From the NCBI GenBank assembly GCA_040437565.1, contig JBDOQK010000042.1, forward strand, positions 1 through 64,000: a stretch of DNA of 64,000 nucleotides, given 5' to 3'. A model generated the notes under the pieces. It did no database searches and was not told the origin of the DNA. It saw only the letters and a program-made list of their open reading frames with translations. The stretch comes from Albugo candida. Taxonomy: Eukaryota; Oomycota; Peronosporomycetes; Albuginales. Made by a program: the position numbers and the translations under genes. Positions 12,132 to 23,076 of this stretch are shown here, piece by piece; within the stretch, counting starts at the first letter, position 1; every line of letters starts with the position of its first letter.

Positions 12132-12960
12132 ATCTTCGCCGAGATCGTGCGCTGCAAAAACGCGATTGATTAGAAGTAGATGTGCTACTTCATCCAACGC
12201 AGGATCATTCGACTCTATGCATGGAATAAGCACCCCATGCATAGTGATGGGATGATCTATTGATGCCCGGATGATTTGGTCCGGTTTAGTACAAAATTTT
12301 ACCAGCCGACGCACATGAGGGATGTACGCATCGGCTTGAACCAACTTGTCTGTTCGAAGCTGGTGAAGTGCATTTTTGGAATCCATTTCCATGAGCTCTC
12401 CGGTTTCACCTATTCGAGTTGGTCGATCCTCTTTTCCACCGTTGAATGACGCTTCATATAAAAGTGCGCTGCCTCTTTCGAAGTGGCCACCTCCTTTGCC
12501 ATCCGTGCTTTCACGGGAATAATTTGAATGCGGTTGCCATGCTCCGGATTGGCAACCGCTTGGACTTCTTCTACCTCCACCTCTATAGCTGCGAGCACAG
12601 CAAAGTAATTTCTTGTCGCCAACGTTGTGAACGCTCGAGGTGGTGCATTGGACACCATTTGGTCAAACGGATCAGTCCGATTACGCTTTCCTCTTGTCCA
12701 TGTCAACTGCATATATGTGTCACCATGGCTCTCCACCCGTGAATAGAAAGATGATTGACTTTTTACATGTTGGATGGGGAGAGTGGGTTGCGATAAGTCT
12801 GGTGACCCTGGGGGTGAGAAAGAGGGAGGAGTGCTGAGCTCCAACGAAATTTGGTCGGAGTGTTTTCGCTCCGGTCGCCTTGCCTCTAATTCCTGAATTA
12901 GAACTGGATTCTCCACCTATTTTGGGATCACCGCGACTGCCGTTGGCGCGTTTGTTTGTT
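12132..12960 (-). pseudogene. LINE ORF1-like or gag-like frame
   Basis: A minus-strand coding-like region runs from about 12960 to the gap. The first part is rich in Pro, Ser and Gln. Then comes a block reading ATRNYFAVLAAIEVEVEEVQ, like the 'NRFAAL' motif found ahead of the endonuclease in oomycete LINEs, then MAKEVATSKEAAHFYMKRHS and a Leu/Ile-rich segment ending VFAAHDLGED at the gap. The apparent first start is GTG, so the true start is not known. It could be ORF1 of a LINE like the one at 5040-7450, or the gag of the neighbouring element. I favour the LINE reading but cannot settle it. Confidence 0.4.
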
Positions 12961-12971
12961 TTGGTTTTCAT

Positions 12972-13672
12972 CTTGCAGTTTTGCTTGGAATTGATTCTGA
13001 GTTTGAGGGTTTGGTTTTTGTTTTGTTGGTTGTTATTGCTGGGCTTTTTTTGCTTTTGTTTTGTTGTTGCCTCGCTCCCGTGGATGATGCAGCACCCAAA
13101 TTCAAGCAGTAAGGCCCACGTTGACCAAAACGTTGTCGTTTCGCTGGAATAGGAGCATTCTTACCCCGTACTGGGTAGAGCTATTTTTCGTAAGCGATTT
13201 CTTCAATCAATGTACCAACTCTAACCAGTTGCTGGAGGCACGTCGAATCGCCAAAGTAAACTCGCCAAGTTGACATCACCACTTCCTTAGTGGGAACAGT
13301 CTCACGAAATCCGAGTTGGTAAAGAGCGCGGAGTATGTTGTTCCGCTCCTCCTCCACGCCTACGCCGAAAACATCGAGGTAGTGTGTTGTTTCAAGAGTA
13401 GTGGCTGGGGAGTTGACAAGGGAGTGGACTGGGTAGTAAATGGATATTGAAGGCTCTAGCGTTTGTTACATGGCACCAGGAGCGGTGGATGGAGTGTTGG
13501 ACGGAGTGGCTGGACGACAGGAGGTGCAATAAGAGAGAAAGACTTCTTAAATTACTTAATTGACGGTACGAAAGCAGGGTGTATTTTTGTAATCTCTAAT
13601 TTCAGGGGTGTGTTAGTAGTTTGTCCATTGCAATCCCTTTTTCAATAAAAAAAGTTGCAAGAATAATAATTT
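12972..13672. other. No recognisable gene; T/G-rich tract
   Basis: The first 110 bases are strongly T/G-rich on the plus strand; the minus strand would encode Gln/Asn/Lys-rich low-complexity peptide, possibly the far N-terminal part of the frame to the left. The rest shows no motif. Confidence 0.35.
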
Positions 13673-14283
13673 ACCGACTTGCATATTTCCACCTACCAAA
13701 TGGCGTCTGACCAATCAGATTACGCGGTACTTCCACTCCACATTTTAACATTTCCACCCATCTTTTAATGGGAGTGGCACTTCTATCCAAAGTATTGATT
13801 GGTATTCCACCCCTGGTTGCATCTAATCTGCCATGGATGGCATTAATCCAAGAGTAATACAAATGGGCTATCCTTATCGGGTTCGTAAGAGGTAATGGAG
13901 GGCTCTCTTTTTAGTAAAAAGAATTCTGCTGGTAGAAAGCTTTCGCAAACGTGCATTCGTTCGCATCACAGGGCACTTCGAGATTCGAGCAATGTAAATA
14001 AACGGTATAGCGGTATAAAGATGCCAAGCGCGCAGAAAACAGCTACTTGCAACATCTCGAAACAATAGCCTATTACATAACAGCACCCTCGCATGGCATC
14101 TGTGCGCTTGAGAAAGTTGGCTATTCTAGAATCAGGATCATAGAAAGGTGCGCAAATATGAGTTCTGATACCTTCGATCGGCATGCAAGACTGTGGAACT
14201 GTGGCCATTTCTTGGAACAGGGGGTGACTACCATCGTAATATGATTGGTCAGAAGCCACGTGGTGGGCGGAATAGTAACTGCC
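13673..14283. mobile_element. MITE-like element with inverted ends
   Basis: The two ends form an imperfect inverted repeat of about 50 bases. The best core is TGATTGGTCAGA with GCCA beyond it, present as its reverse complement near 13700-13722 and directly near 14242-14262. The 7-base sequence ATAATTT lies immediately outside both ends (13666-13672 and 14284-14290), which looks like a target-site duplication. The 611-base interior has no transposase. Size, inverted ends and target duplication fit a non-autonomous DNA transposon; a 7-8 base duplication suggests the hAT group, but that is inference. Confidence 0.6.
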
Positions 14284-14511
14284 ATAATTTGACTAATCAT
14301 GACTGATAGAAAAAGCAATTGCCGCGATATTATTGTCCTATTTGATATATTCCCTAATTTTGGATGTTATTCAGTTATTTATTGTATTGCAATCTGTCTC
14401 GTCTGGTTTTGGCGTAAGGCAGCCACAACAATGTACTGTCAAAGAATACTTAATATAGCATTCTAGGAATATGGACATCTTAAGAGACGGTCCTTGGCTC
14501 ATAAAAAGTGT

Positions 14512-14743
14512 ATATTACCTCTAATACAAGCCTTTTTTACCTTGGAATGATTTCTGTCGCTTTTGTGCTCTTTTTTTNNNNNNNNNNNNNNNNNNNNNNN
14601 NNNNNNNNNNNNNNNNNNNNNNNNNNNNNNNNNNNNNNNNNNNNNNNNNNNNNNNNNNNNNNNNNNNNNNNNNNNNNATATTACCTCTAATACAAGCCTT
14701 TTTTACCTTGGAATGATTTCTGTCGCTTTTGTGCTCTTTTTTT
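14512..14743. repeat. Gap (14578-14677) with identical 66-base flanks
   Basis: Bases 14512-14577 are repeated exactly at 14678-14743 on either side of 100 N. This is an unmerged contig overlap, so the sequence is probably present once in the genome. Confidence 0.9.
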
Positions 14744-14859
14744 ATTGTACACATAATGAAATGCTCTATGAGGAGAACTTCTGGCATCTGGGAAATTTGT
14801 AGTTGCGAGTGGGCTAGACGGCGTGCAGGCGGGGACGAAGGTAGCGGTAAGCGCGGATC

Positions 14860-15090
14860 GTGGGTGAATTGAGAGTGAGCTCGGCTCCTATCTCGCGTGT
14901 TGTGTACAGTCAGAGTCGTGGATGAAGAGGGGGTGAGCTCAGTGCCCGCCTCGGGGGTTGCGTGTAGTGACGGACGTGGGTGAAGGAGAGAGTAGCGTGA
15001 CTGGCGGCTCGCGTCCTGCAGGGAGCAGGAATAGGCATGCGTGTTCAGAAACAAGAGTTCTCGGCCTGCGCCTCGCGTCGTGCAGGTAGG
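14860..15090. repeat. Minisatellite, about 58-60-base unit
   Basis: Units starting GTGGGTGAATTG (14860), GTGGATGAAGAG (14918) and GTGGGTGAAGGA (14976) are spaced exactly 58 bases apart. A weaker fourth unit is recognisable by its CTCGCGTCGTGCAGG half (15061-15091), which matches CTCGCGTCCTGCAGG in unit three. Units are diverged but aligned. Confidence 0.6.
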
Positions 15091-15242
15091 CAGGGTACGT
15101 CGTAGCCGGGCTCATGCGCACGTCTGGTCAACTGCTTCGGCGGGTGCGACGGCGAGTACAGCTATCCAGCAGCGAAGCACACGATACGTAATAACCGAAT
15201 TATGTGAGGAGCGGAAATAGATTAATTGCGAAGCGCTGCGTC

Positions 15243-15896
15243 CCACTAACGCCTCACCGGATATTTTTGCTGAGTAGCTCAAGGTAGAGCACTTCCTGCA
15301 TCGACTCACCCAGCTAGGTCTGTAGCCACTCACTCCACATCCTCCTCTCTTTGACCCCCAGATAGTGGCAAACAATTGACTCTCATCCCGCACTCAACTC
15401 CACCTAATCGAAACCTCTGTGCTTGATGCCCGCTCCCGTACCCACATCCGCCTAACGGAATGTCTTCACGTAATGCACCACTTCCGCAAATATCGCACGA
15501 TTGCTCTCTCTCCATTCAGNNNNNNNNNNNNNNNNNNNNNNNNNNNNNNNNNNNNNNNNNNNNNNNNNNNNNNNNNNNNNNNNNNNNNNNNNNNNNNNNN
15601 NNNNNNNNNNNNNNNNNNNCCACTAACGCCTCACCGGATATTTTTGCTGAGTAGCTCAAGGTAGAGCACTTCCTGCATCGACTCACCCAGCTAGGTCTGT
15701 AGCCACTCACTCCACATCCTCCTCTCTTTGACCCCCAGATAGTGGCAAACAATTGACTCTCATCCCGCACTCAACTCCACCTAATCGAAACCTCTGTGCT
15801 TGATGCCCGCTCCCGTACCCACATCCGCCTAACGGAATGTCTTCACGTAATGCACCACTTCCGCAAATATCGCACGATTGCTCTCTCTCCATTCAG
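15243..15896. repeat. Gap (15520-15619) with identical 277-base flanks
   Basis: Bases 15243-15519 reappear at 15620-15896 without visible change. This is an unmerged contig overlap around 100 N and not a biological tandem repeat. Frames in the two copies are the same sequence. Confidence 0.92.
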
Positions 15897-16887
15897 GAGA
15901 ACTGCTGACATGTGGGGAATTTGTAGTTGCGAGTGGTATAAAGAGCGTGCAGGCGAGGACTACTCGTCAATGCAGGAGAATGGGGTTAAGAGGGGGATAA
16001 ACGTTGTGTGCGCTGAATGACAACCGGTGGTTGGTGACGGATGCGTAGCTGAGTGCGGGCTATATGCCTACGTGGGAATAATGGAAGAGGTGTGACGTCG
16101 TAATATGCGAGGTTAATGTTTTACGTAAGTGTCGCGTGATTGGCGAAGATGTAGTTGCTGCGTTGCTGTTGAAGGATGTTTGACGCTGATGACGTTGTCG
16201 ATGAAGAGGCATGGAGGCTGTAAGTCGCTGGCACCGAGTTTGGATGTCGAGGTATGAGAAGTGCGGTTTATCATTGGTGGGTGAGGAGTCAGACGCTAGG
16301 CGCTGATGAACCTGGCTTTCTGGTCGTGTGCAGGTCTGCCGAGCTAGGTGACACGCATGCGAAGGTTGTGCTTGCTGATCGAGAAGGTGGCTATTCTTGC
16401 GTTCGTGTTTGGAGGCGAGGAAGTCTAGGCAGCTATGAAGACGTCGGTTGAGGCAAACTGTTTCGTCGTCTCGTCGGGTACGGGTTGTAGCAAAATCGAG
16501 TACGAGGTGAGCCTTGACGGCGAGTTTTCGAGGTGCTGCTGCAAAATGCCTGGAATTGATGAGATGCAGCTGTTCGACGAAGAGAGATATGCGGCTAGTT
16601 TGCGTTAGGGCGAGACGCTGATCCCTTTTTTTGCGCTAGGTTGACGAGAGACGCGAACGGTTGGCTGATCGAATCTTTGCTGAACAGGGTCGACTTGCTA
16701 CCACGGTGGCACCGCGCAAGACGTTTCCGACATTGAAGGAGCTGAGCGTAGACGTTGAGGGTGTGCAGATGGCATTCTGTGGGTCGTTGCAGAGTTATAG
16801 AGTGTTCTTCGAGGAGTGACGTTGCGGATAGGCAAGTGGATCTGTAAGGGTAGACGCTTCGAGCCGGAAAGACGGTACGCTGTCTAG

Positions 16888-17119
16888 TTGGAGTACGCTT
16901 CAACATGTCCGATCTCTGACTCCGACAAGGTGGACACCCTCGTTGCGATACATNNNNNNNNNNNNNNNNNNNNNNNNNNNNNNNNNNNNNNNNNNNNNNN
17001 NNNNNNNNNNNNNNNNNNNNNNNNNNNNNNNNNNNNNNNNNNNNNNNNNNNNNTTGGAGTACGCTTCAACATGTCCGATCTCTGACTCCGACAAGGTGGA
17101 CACCCTCGTTGCGATACAT
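16888..17119. repeat. Gap (16954-17053) with identical 66-base flanks
   Basis: Bases 16888-16953 are repeated exactly at 17054-17119. The sequence on both sides is continuous if one copy is removed. Confidence 0.9.
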
Positions 17120-17640
17120 ACGCGCTTTTACCACGTCGAGCAGTTTGCAAAGGTGCTAGGTGGGCAGACGTGTGCGAGGCTGCATGCAGTCGCTTCACCG
17201 GTCAAAGACGTGCGCGTCGTCCGGGAGTGTGACGTGTCTTTTCGCGTGATCGTCTACGAGGAGCATGCCTGGCTGGTCGAGACGATCTCTATTAGGTACA
17301 ATTGCTGAAGCACCCCCCAGCGGAATGTCGCTGGGTTCCGCGTGAAGTCTGTGCTCGATCTGCTTCCACCGCTGTCGATGGTACTACGCGTAGAGAAACT
17401 TCCGGATGGGTCACTTGTGCTGATCGACCTACTCGCGATGGTGGTATAACCGGGCAGACGTCCAGCTCCTCCGACGCGTACCGAAATATGCTGCTCCATC
17501 GTTACGTCCCGGACGACTTCCTGTTCAGCGAGGAGCTGGACTCGGTTGAGCAGGCGCAGGAGGCAAGGCGATTAGCGTCGTACGGGTCAGACGGAGTCAT
17601 TGTGATCGCCAAAACGTGTTCGCTTACGTTTATTTGAAAA
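17054..17640 (+). pseudogene. Coding-like remnant in the G+C-rich island
   Basis: Two adjacent plus-strand frames look protein-like. One is at 17054-17308 (containing KVDTLVAIHTRFYHVEQF and VRECDVSFRVIVYEEHAWLV); the other is at about 17450-17637 (containing VPDDFLFSEELDSVEQAQEA). Between them a third frame reads LLPPLSMVLRVEKLPDGS. G or C is favoured at third codon positions, unlike the surrounding DNA, which supports former coding use. Frame changes separate the pieces, so it is a decayed gene or a gene with introns I could not place. I do not recognise the family; the following frame at 17732 may belong to the same gene. Confidence 0.35.
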
Positions 17641-17731
17641 GGCCGACGCTAAACATGATGTGAAAGCGTGCCGGTCAGTTCGTATCGGTAGAGGAAAGGC
17701 TTCGAGGCGTGTAGGTGTGGCGTCATGCAAT

Positions 17732-18255
17732 ATGCGAGCCATTTCCGTCTACGAATCATCGCTCCAACCCCCTTCCAACGGCACCGCTGTGTTCTTCTCG
17801 TACATGTCTAGTACAGACAAGGTTAATGCCAACCCTATGTACGTTTTCGACAACGTGATGTACATCCTACAGTCGAAGGACGTCTCGTACCTATCCCTCA
17901 TGTACCGCGTCTCGGCGTACTCCTTCTTCGTGTGTACAGTAATATACGAGTGGACCTCCATCCGCGCGTACCTGCGANNNNNNNNNNNNNNNNNNNNNNN
18001 NNNNNNNNNNNNNNNNNNNNNNNNNNNNNNNNNNNNNNNNNNNNNNNNNNNNNNNNNNNNNNNNNNNNNNNNNNNNNCTCGTACCTATCCCTCATGTACC
18101 GCGTCTCGGCGTACTCCTTCTTCGTGTGTACAGTAATATACGAGTGGACCTCCATCCGCGCGTACCTGCGAGTTCTAGTCATTGACGTGAATACGAGAAG
18201 GCTTCAGAAACAGGACGTCACTGTTCTCCAACTCCCAGTGTTATCTGTTCTGTGA
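17732..18255 (+). CDS. Membrane-protein-like frame, unknown
   Basis: An ATG at 17732 opens a frame through YESSLQPPSNG, MYVFDNVMYILQSKDVSYLS and the hydrophobic YRVSAYSFFVCTVIYEW, then reaches the gap at 17978. The flanks of that gap are duplicated (17884-17977 equals 18078-18171); beyond the second copy the frame continues VLVIDVNTRRLQ to a stop at 18255. Counted once, about 110 codons are open, with G/C-rich third positions. One membrane-spanning segment is likely. It may be the C-terminal part of the gene remnant to its left. Function unknown. Confidence 0.4.
17884..18171. repeat. Gap (17978-18077) with identical 94-base flanks
   Basis: Bases 17884-17977 are repeated exactly at 18078-18171 around 100 N. 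This is an unmerged contig overlap inside an open reading frame. Confidence 0.92.
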
Positions 18256-19345
18256 TCGGTGATTCGCCTTGACGCATATGAGCGCATGTACATGCACGTA
18301 TTCAAAGACTAATTGGGTGAGTATATGCTGCACGTGACCATGGATGAATTCGGGACTGGGTACGGTCCCATTTGATTACGTATTGTTGTACCTGACTGGC
18401 GGGATTTTTATCAATTTAACCAGGAATGTGTACAGACAAACGACGCGCGACTCTCACTTTTAAGAGACATTGCCGTGATCTCGTTTGGTTCATTAGAGCG
18501 CTTCAAAAAAAAATAAAAACCTCAATATAATACCAATATTGACGCATCAACCAAAACATTCTGCCATCTTTGAAGTCGCACCTACACGGACGTCTCTCAT
18601 GGAAGCACAAAACCGTTAACTTTGCATTGAAAAACACATGATGACAACGATGTATGTGCTGAGGAAACTATGATGAGATGAAAGCGAACATTACCACGCA
18701 AGAAGATGGATGTGCCACAAGAATTGATATAGAAAGAAAGCGTTTCTTTTCGCTTATTAGCTCGAGTCTCATTTCCTTTTGGCTAGGCCGTTGGTGACGT
18801 GTTTTAAGCGCTTCCTTGAAGCTGTTTCTCGCGTCATCTATTAGTTACAAGTTGGCGGTAATGAGCAAGACTTGAAGTCAGTAATGGTAATTTCTTCTGC
18901 AACTCTGCATGTTTTTGATCAATTGGCGGAGATATGCGAAGCATTTTCTCTTTATATTCTGGATAGCAGTGAACGCAACCGCTATTCCCTACGCTTTCCG
19001 GTATAACACGATGCGACCTAAATGCCCTTCACGATAACACGTGTAGTAGGTGATTTTTGCAGTAGATATACACATTAGATGAATTTCATTTTTCATAACT
19101 AAAGCCTGTTTGAGGCTACTGAAGACGCATCGCTCTCGAATGCAAACCATGGACGCGCTTCACAATCATATAAAGCAGACAAGATACGTAAATTTGTATG
19201 AACACAATCCGACCTTTGTATTCTTGTTTTCTCGGAATATGATCGATCCGCTGACTTGAATGTCGCCGATAGTTCGGAAGACTTGAGTAGGTTCTTGTCA
19301 ATGTACTACTACGATGTCGTTGATCGCAATAATTTGCATGCGCTA
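18256..19345. other. No recognisable gene
   Basis: Composition falls back to A+T-rich after 18260. Only short frames without motifs are seen up to the TA at 19344-19345 that abuts the next transposon. Confidence 0.4.
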
Positions 19346-20049
19346 CGGTGCACTACACTAATATAAAGGGGCTCTACTATCTGTGTGGACCAATTCATTT
19401 ATATATTGAGGGTTACCATTACCTGTGCGCATCCGAGCTTCTGTTCCTCCTTGTCTTCATTTCACAATGCTGCGTCCTCCTAAAAAGCAACCAAAAATCG
19501 AGGGCTAGGTCCACAATGGCTGTAAAAAGAAAGCGTCGGAAGAAGGAGCAACGTTCTTTCGCCGTGTCTGGTAGATATGATCACGACAGTTGTACTTCGA
19601 AGACGAATGCTTGAGTCCAAGTTAGGATTTGGAAGATGAAGAAGAAGAAGCTTAAGGCGTTGTTGAAAACATTACAAGAACATTTCTGGCGGCACTGAGA
19701 GCAGCGCAGCCAGACATAACGTCGAATGAACCTTCTCACTACCTTTTTACTCGGCACACATCAACAAAACGGTTGCCGCGGCATGCTGGCCTCTGACTAA
19801 CTAATGGACACCCGGAAAAAGGAGCACATCCAGGCCGATGAAGCAAAAAGAACCGATATTGCAATTGTTTGGGATCTTTCATGAGAAAGTGACGTGAAAT
19901 ACGAGTTTCTGTGGTCAGTCAGAGTACTAAACACTTTCATTTAGTAGCTAGTGGCAGAGGGAACCAGAATCTCCAGCAAGCTTGAACAGAAGTAATCCAT
20001 AGGGTTGTTGATTTGCATCACTTGCGTCTGCGCAAGGAACGGACCACGA

Positions 20050-21110
20050 TGCGCTGGCTACATTGTCTCGATATATCGCTCCGTGAAGTTAAATAACACA
20101 TCTCTATTGATGGCCATGAGATAGAATATGTGATTGCTTATCGTCAAATGTTTCCGGAACAAATGCGTAAGTATGAAGCACGTTTGCCGTTATTGGAGGG
20201 CTTGGATGGAAAAACATGAGAATGTTCGTGTTCGTTTCCTGTGGAAGTGCCGCGCTCAAAAAATTTGGTGACTCACGAGGAGAGCAACTATGCCTCCCAT
20301 AACGACTTGAAACACTTAAGGTTGCCCTCTGGTGAGCATTCGATTCTCTAGAAAGGGCAAGAACGCTCAATTGATGTCAACGACTTTCCTAGCGATGTGG
20401 CAGCTTACTTAGCACTTGCAATGAAACAAAGCTGCATCGCCCTAACATTCCCACTGAAACTTGTGTGATTCTGCGTCCAAGAAATCAACATTATGGCTGG
20501 TGGGAGGCTGAAGACTTATTGAAGCATTTGAATGAGAGGGCGATCTCGATTTTTGAAGCTTTGTTTCCCGGTAAGCAAGCGTTGTTCGCGCTTGACGGCG
20601 CGACTAGGCACTGCACCTTTGCGCTTGACACCCTTCGCGCAAACTGGATGAATTTGGGTTCTGGTGGTGAATTTCTCTGATGCGAAACACCATGTAGGGT
20701 GAAAAGAATTTNNNNNNNNNNNNNNNNNNNNNNNNNNNNNNNNNNNNNNNNNNNNNNNNNNNNNNNNNNNNNNNNNNNNNNNNNNNNNNNNNNNNNNNNN
20801 NNNNNNNNNNNGGACACCTGGATTCCTCGTCCTTCTAACCAATATTTCACTGCGAGCTAAATTACATCGAAACCTTTTGGGGAGATGCAAAGCTTTTTAC
20901 GCGGAGGAACTGCGATTATTCAAGACTTGGCTTACTTAATACAGTCCCAAGAGCACTTGAACCCGTCCCATTAGACCGAATTTGACGATAATCAAAAAAT
21001 CCCGGCGATATATGGATGTGTATTGCAAGGTATTGAGCGCCCGTCGGGCAGGATACGCCGTTCACAAATATCGGGCTCATCGGCGTGTTCCAAATTGACC
21101 TTGACAATTT
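20050..21110 (+). pseudogene. Tc1/mariner-like transposase, copy B (decayed)
   Basis: The plus strand shows, in family order, a TMRWLHCLDISLREVK block (about 20050-20098), DGHEIEYVIAYRQMFPEQM (about 20113-20170), LVTHEESNY (about 20266-20292), LPSGEHS followed by KGQERSIDVNDF (20330-20390), YGWWEAEDLL with FALDGATRHCTF (20500-20620), GSGGEF, then after the gap RRYMDVYCKVL and VHKYRAHRRVP (about 21000-21090). Where the family has THDES this copy reads THEES, so the first catalytic aspartate (codon 20277-20279) has changed to glutamate. Stop codons lie in the same long frame, so decay is mainly by point mutation, which fits an old insertion. Confidence 0.75.
20712..20811. other. Assembly gap (100 N)
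   Basis: Exactly 100 N inside Tc1-like copy B. Flanks are not duplicated; the missing part should hold the cysteine cluster and third catalytic residue. Confidence 0.95.
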
Positions 21111-21180
21111 GACTAGTGAGTTGACGGTCACTATCCTTTTTACGTCAAAATGGCCATCAATCCTTGGCTGAAAATGCATA

Positions 21181-21967
21181 TTGTTTTTCTAGGTTAAAGG
21201 TTCATGTGGCCAATTACAGCCCCCTCAGGCAAATACGCGACATTTTGGCGGATTACAAACCTATATTGCTCCATGAAAAAATTGCCTAGCCAAATTCCAA
21301 AACCACTGCAAGATAGCCCGATCAGTGAACTCTTCTTTAGTGATTGAATATCTTTTGTTATGGGCATATCTGAGAAGGGCAGAGGGGCGAAAATTTGCTG
21401 GTTTCAAGTTTCGTGCACTAGATAATGTAAGACAGTAGGAGCGATGATTTCTTCTATACGCATTAAAAAGACCACATTGATAATTTCCGAGCGGCTTCTG
21501 TAAAAGCTAAGTTGCATTACCCATTTTCGTTATAATAGGCTGGACGAATGACATTTTAGCATACAATGAAGCGCATATGTCTAGAATTGCTGAATTGTTT
21601 CACCGAAAATTACAAAAAAGTGATGTATGACTGCCCAAGTAGGAATGCAGTACTGGAGTCAGTGAAGTCTACGAAAAAGCCAACTGAACACAGCCGACTG
21701 CAGACGATAAAAATGGCTTTCAGAGATTTGAGAAAAAGATATTAAATCGCTGCGCTGTTAAGATTCTGTCACCCTAATCATCCTAATATTTCAGATAAAA
21801 ATGATCGCCAACAACAGCGCTGGTAATTACGATGTCCGTATCTGACTCTAGTATGCATGACTATGCTAGGAAAAGCCAGCGATCATCCGTTGAGATGAAT
21901 GTGCATGGAATCAGGCCACTCGTTTTCGGAAGAACGTATCTGTAGTGCTAATTTATGGCCTGTATTA
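21181..21967. other. No recognisable gene
   Basis: No coding motif is seen. The missing right end of Tc1-like copy B should lie within the first few hundred bases but is not clear. Confidence 0.35.
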
Positions 21968-22144
21968 ATTACTACAGGTTGTATGCTTGCTTTTATTTTC
22001 TGTACNNNNNNNNNNNNNNNNNNNNNNNNNNNNNNNNNNNNNNNNNNNNNNNNNNNNNNNNNNNNNNNNNNNNNNNNNNNNNNNNNNNNNNNNNNNNNNN
22101 NNNNNGATTACTACAGGTTGTATGCTTGCTTTTATTTTCTGTAC
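21968..22144. repeat. Gap (22006-22105) with identical 38-base flanks
   Basis: Bases 21968-22005 reappear exactly at 22107-22144 around 100 N, another unmerged contig overlap. Confidence 0.85.
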
Positions 22145-22496
22145 TAAATTAGGAGCAGATTTTCAGCATGAATGAGTAGGATAGAGCTGTAATAAAATTG
22201 CGTGCTACAATCAAATATCGTACAAAAGAGACACCCTGACGGGCTTCTGATTTGGTTGCAAATACCCGTGAAGATAAACATTAACAAACAAACCACAAAA
22301 CAGTCATACCTACCATGAATGTCAGCTTATGAGTGAAACGAAGGAAATCAGCCATGACATGGTGAGAACGCAAGTACTTCTTCTAATATCCAACGCGAGT
22401 GAAGCGGCTTAGAGAAGCCTTTTATTAATCACGTCATCAATCATACTACCGAATTTTTTTTCTCCTTTCTTTCTGTGAGAAGCTCATCGTTTCCTA

Positions 22497-23076
22497 TCAA
22501 TTAGGGAAATTAGTAGAAACGTTGCGCCCAATCAAGTTTGGAGTAGCACTCACGTCTTCTTTTCTTCTGGATATTTTTTTTCTCAGCTTATGAAATGCCA
22601 TGATCATCTCCTCATATGATGAAATAAAACTAAATCGGAACGCATCCAGCAGTCCGAACATATTATACGCTGACTCCGACTTCTGGATCGACTTTAAGAC
22701 GCATGTAAAAGCTATCCGATTCTTGTCGTAAAATTCAAATTCTAAATATTCCAACTTTTTTCCTTCGATATACCTTTTTACTTCTGGATGCTTTTGAAAC
22801 TTTCATGCGCGTCTGTGATAGGTTTCTACACATTGGATCAATTATCGTGTCCACAATTAACACAACATTGATCCAAATAGTTTTAATCAAACGCTTACAA
22901 ATCGATTTTAGATTGTAATAATGCTCGGAGTTGGGTATGGGCGCATACAATACCCCTTCAAACGTGCAATTAGGCAATTTTGAGTTGATGATAGAAAGGT
23001 GAGATTGATTCATGAAACGCACAACGCATATAAGCGATTGTGAGCTTGTTCTGGTAGGGAATTGTGTCGTGTTCAA
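22497..23076 (-). pseudogene. Two overlapping minus frames, unknown protein
   Basis: One frame covers 23076-22735 and a second continues from about 22765 to a stop at 22497; they overlap with a one-step frame change. The first contains an aliphatic stretch (TIWINVVLIVDTIIDP) followed by a basic tail (KASRSKKVYRRKK); the second reads EYLEFEFYDKNRIAFTC and then charged helical-looking sequence. Neither opens with ATG, since both apparent starts are TTG. If real, it is a decayed gene of about 200 codons or two exons. No family recognised. Confidence 0.28.

Larger units (their letters stand above)
14788..15960. repeat. Dispersed direct repeat within the G+C-rich island
   Basis: A block of about 45 bases containing AATTTGTAGTTGCGAGTGG and GCGTGCAGGC occurs at about 14789-14833 and again at about 15913-15957, imperfectly. 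It brackets the minisatellite and the gap duplication, so part of the island may have arisen by local duplication. Confidence 0.5.
19346..21180 (+). mobile_element. Tc1/mariner-like transposon, copy B (old)
   Basis: After a TA (19344-19345) the sequence CGGTGCACTACACTAATATAAA resembles the left end of the other copies, and the transposase blocks follow on the plus strand to about 21110. The right inverted end could not be identified, so the stated right boundary is approximate. A gap at 20712-20811 interrupts it. It is the most diverged of the four copies and has no intron at the site used by copies A and D. Confidence 0.65.

Noticed and set aside
15112-15892. Apparently duplicated genes with identical proteins on both sides of a gap at 15520
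   Set aside because: The two sides are the same 277 bases placed twice around 100 N. No duplicated gene is implied.
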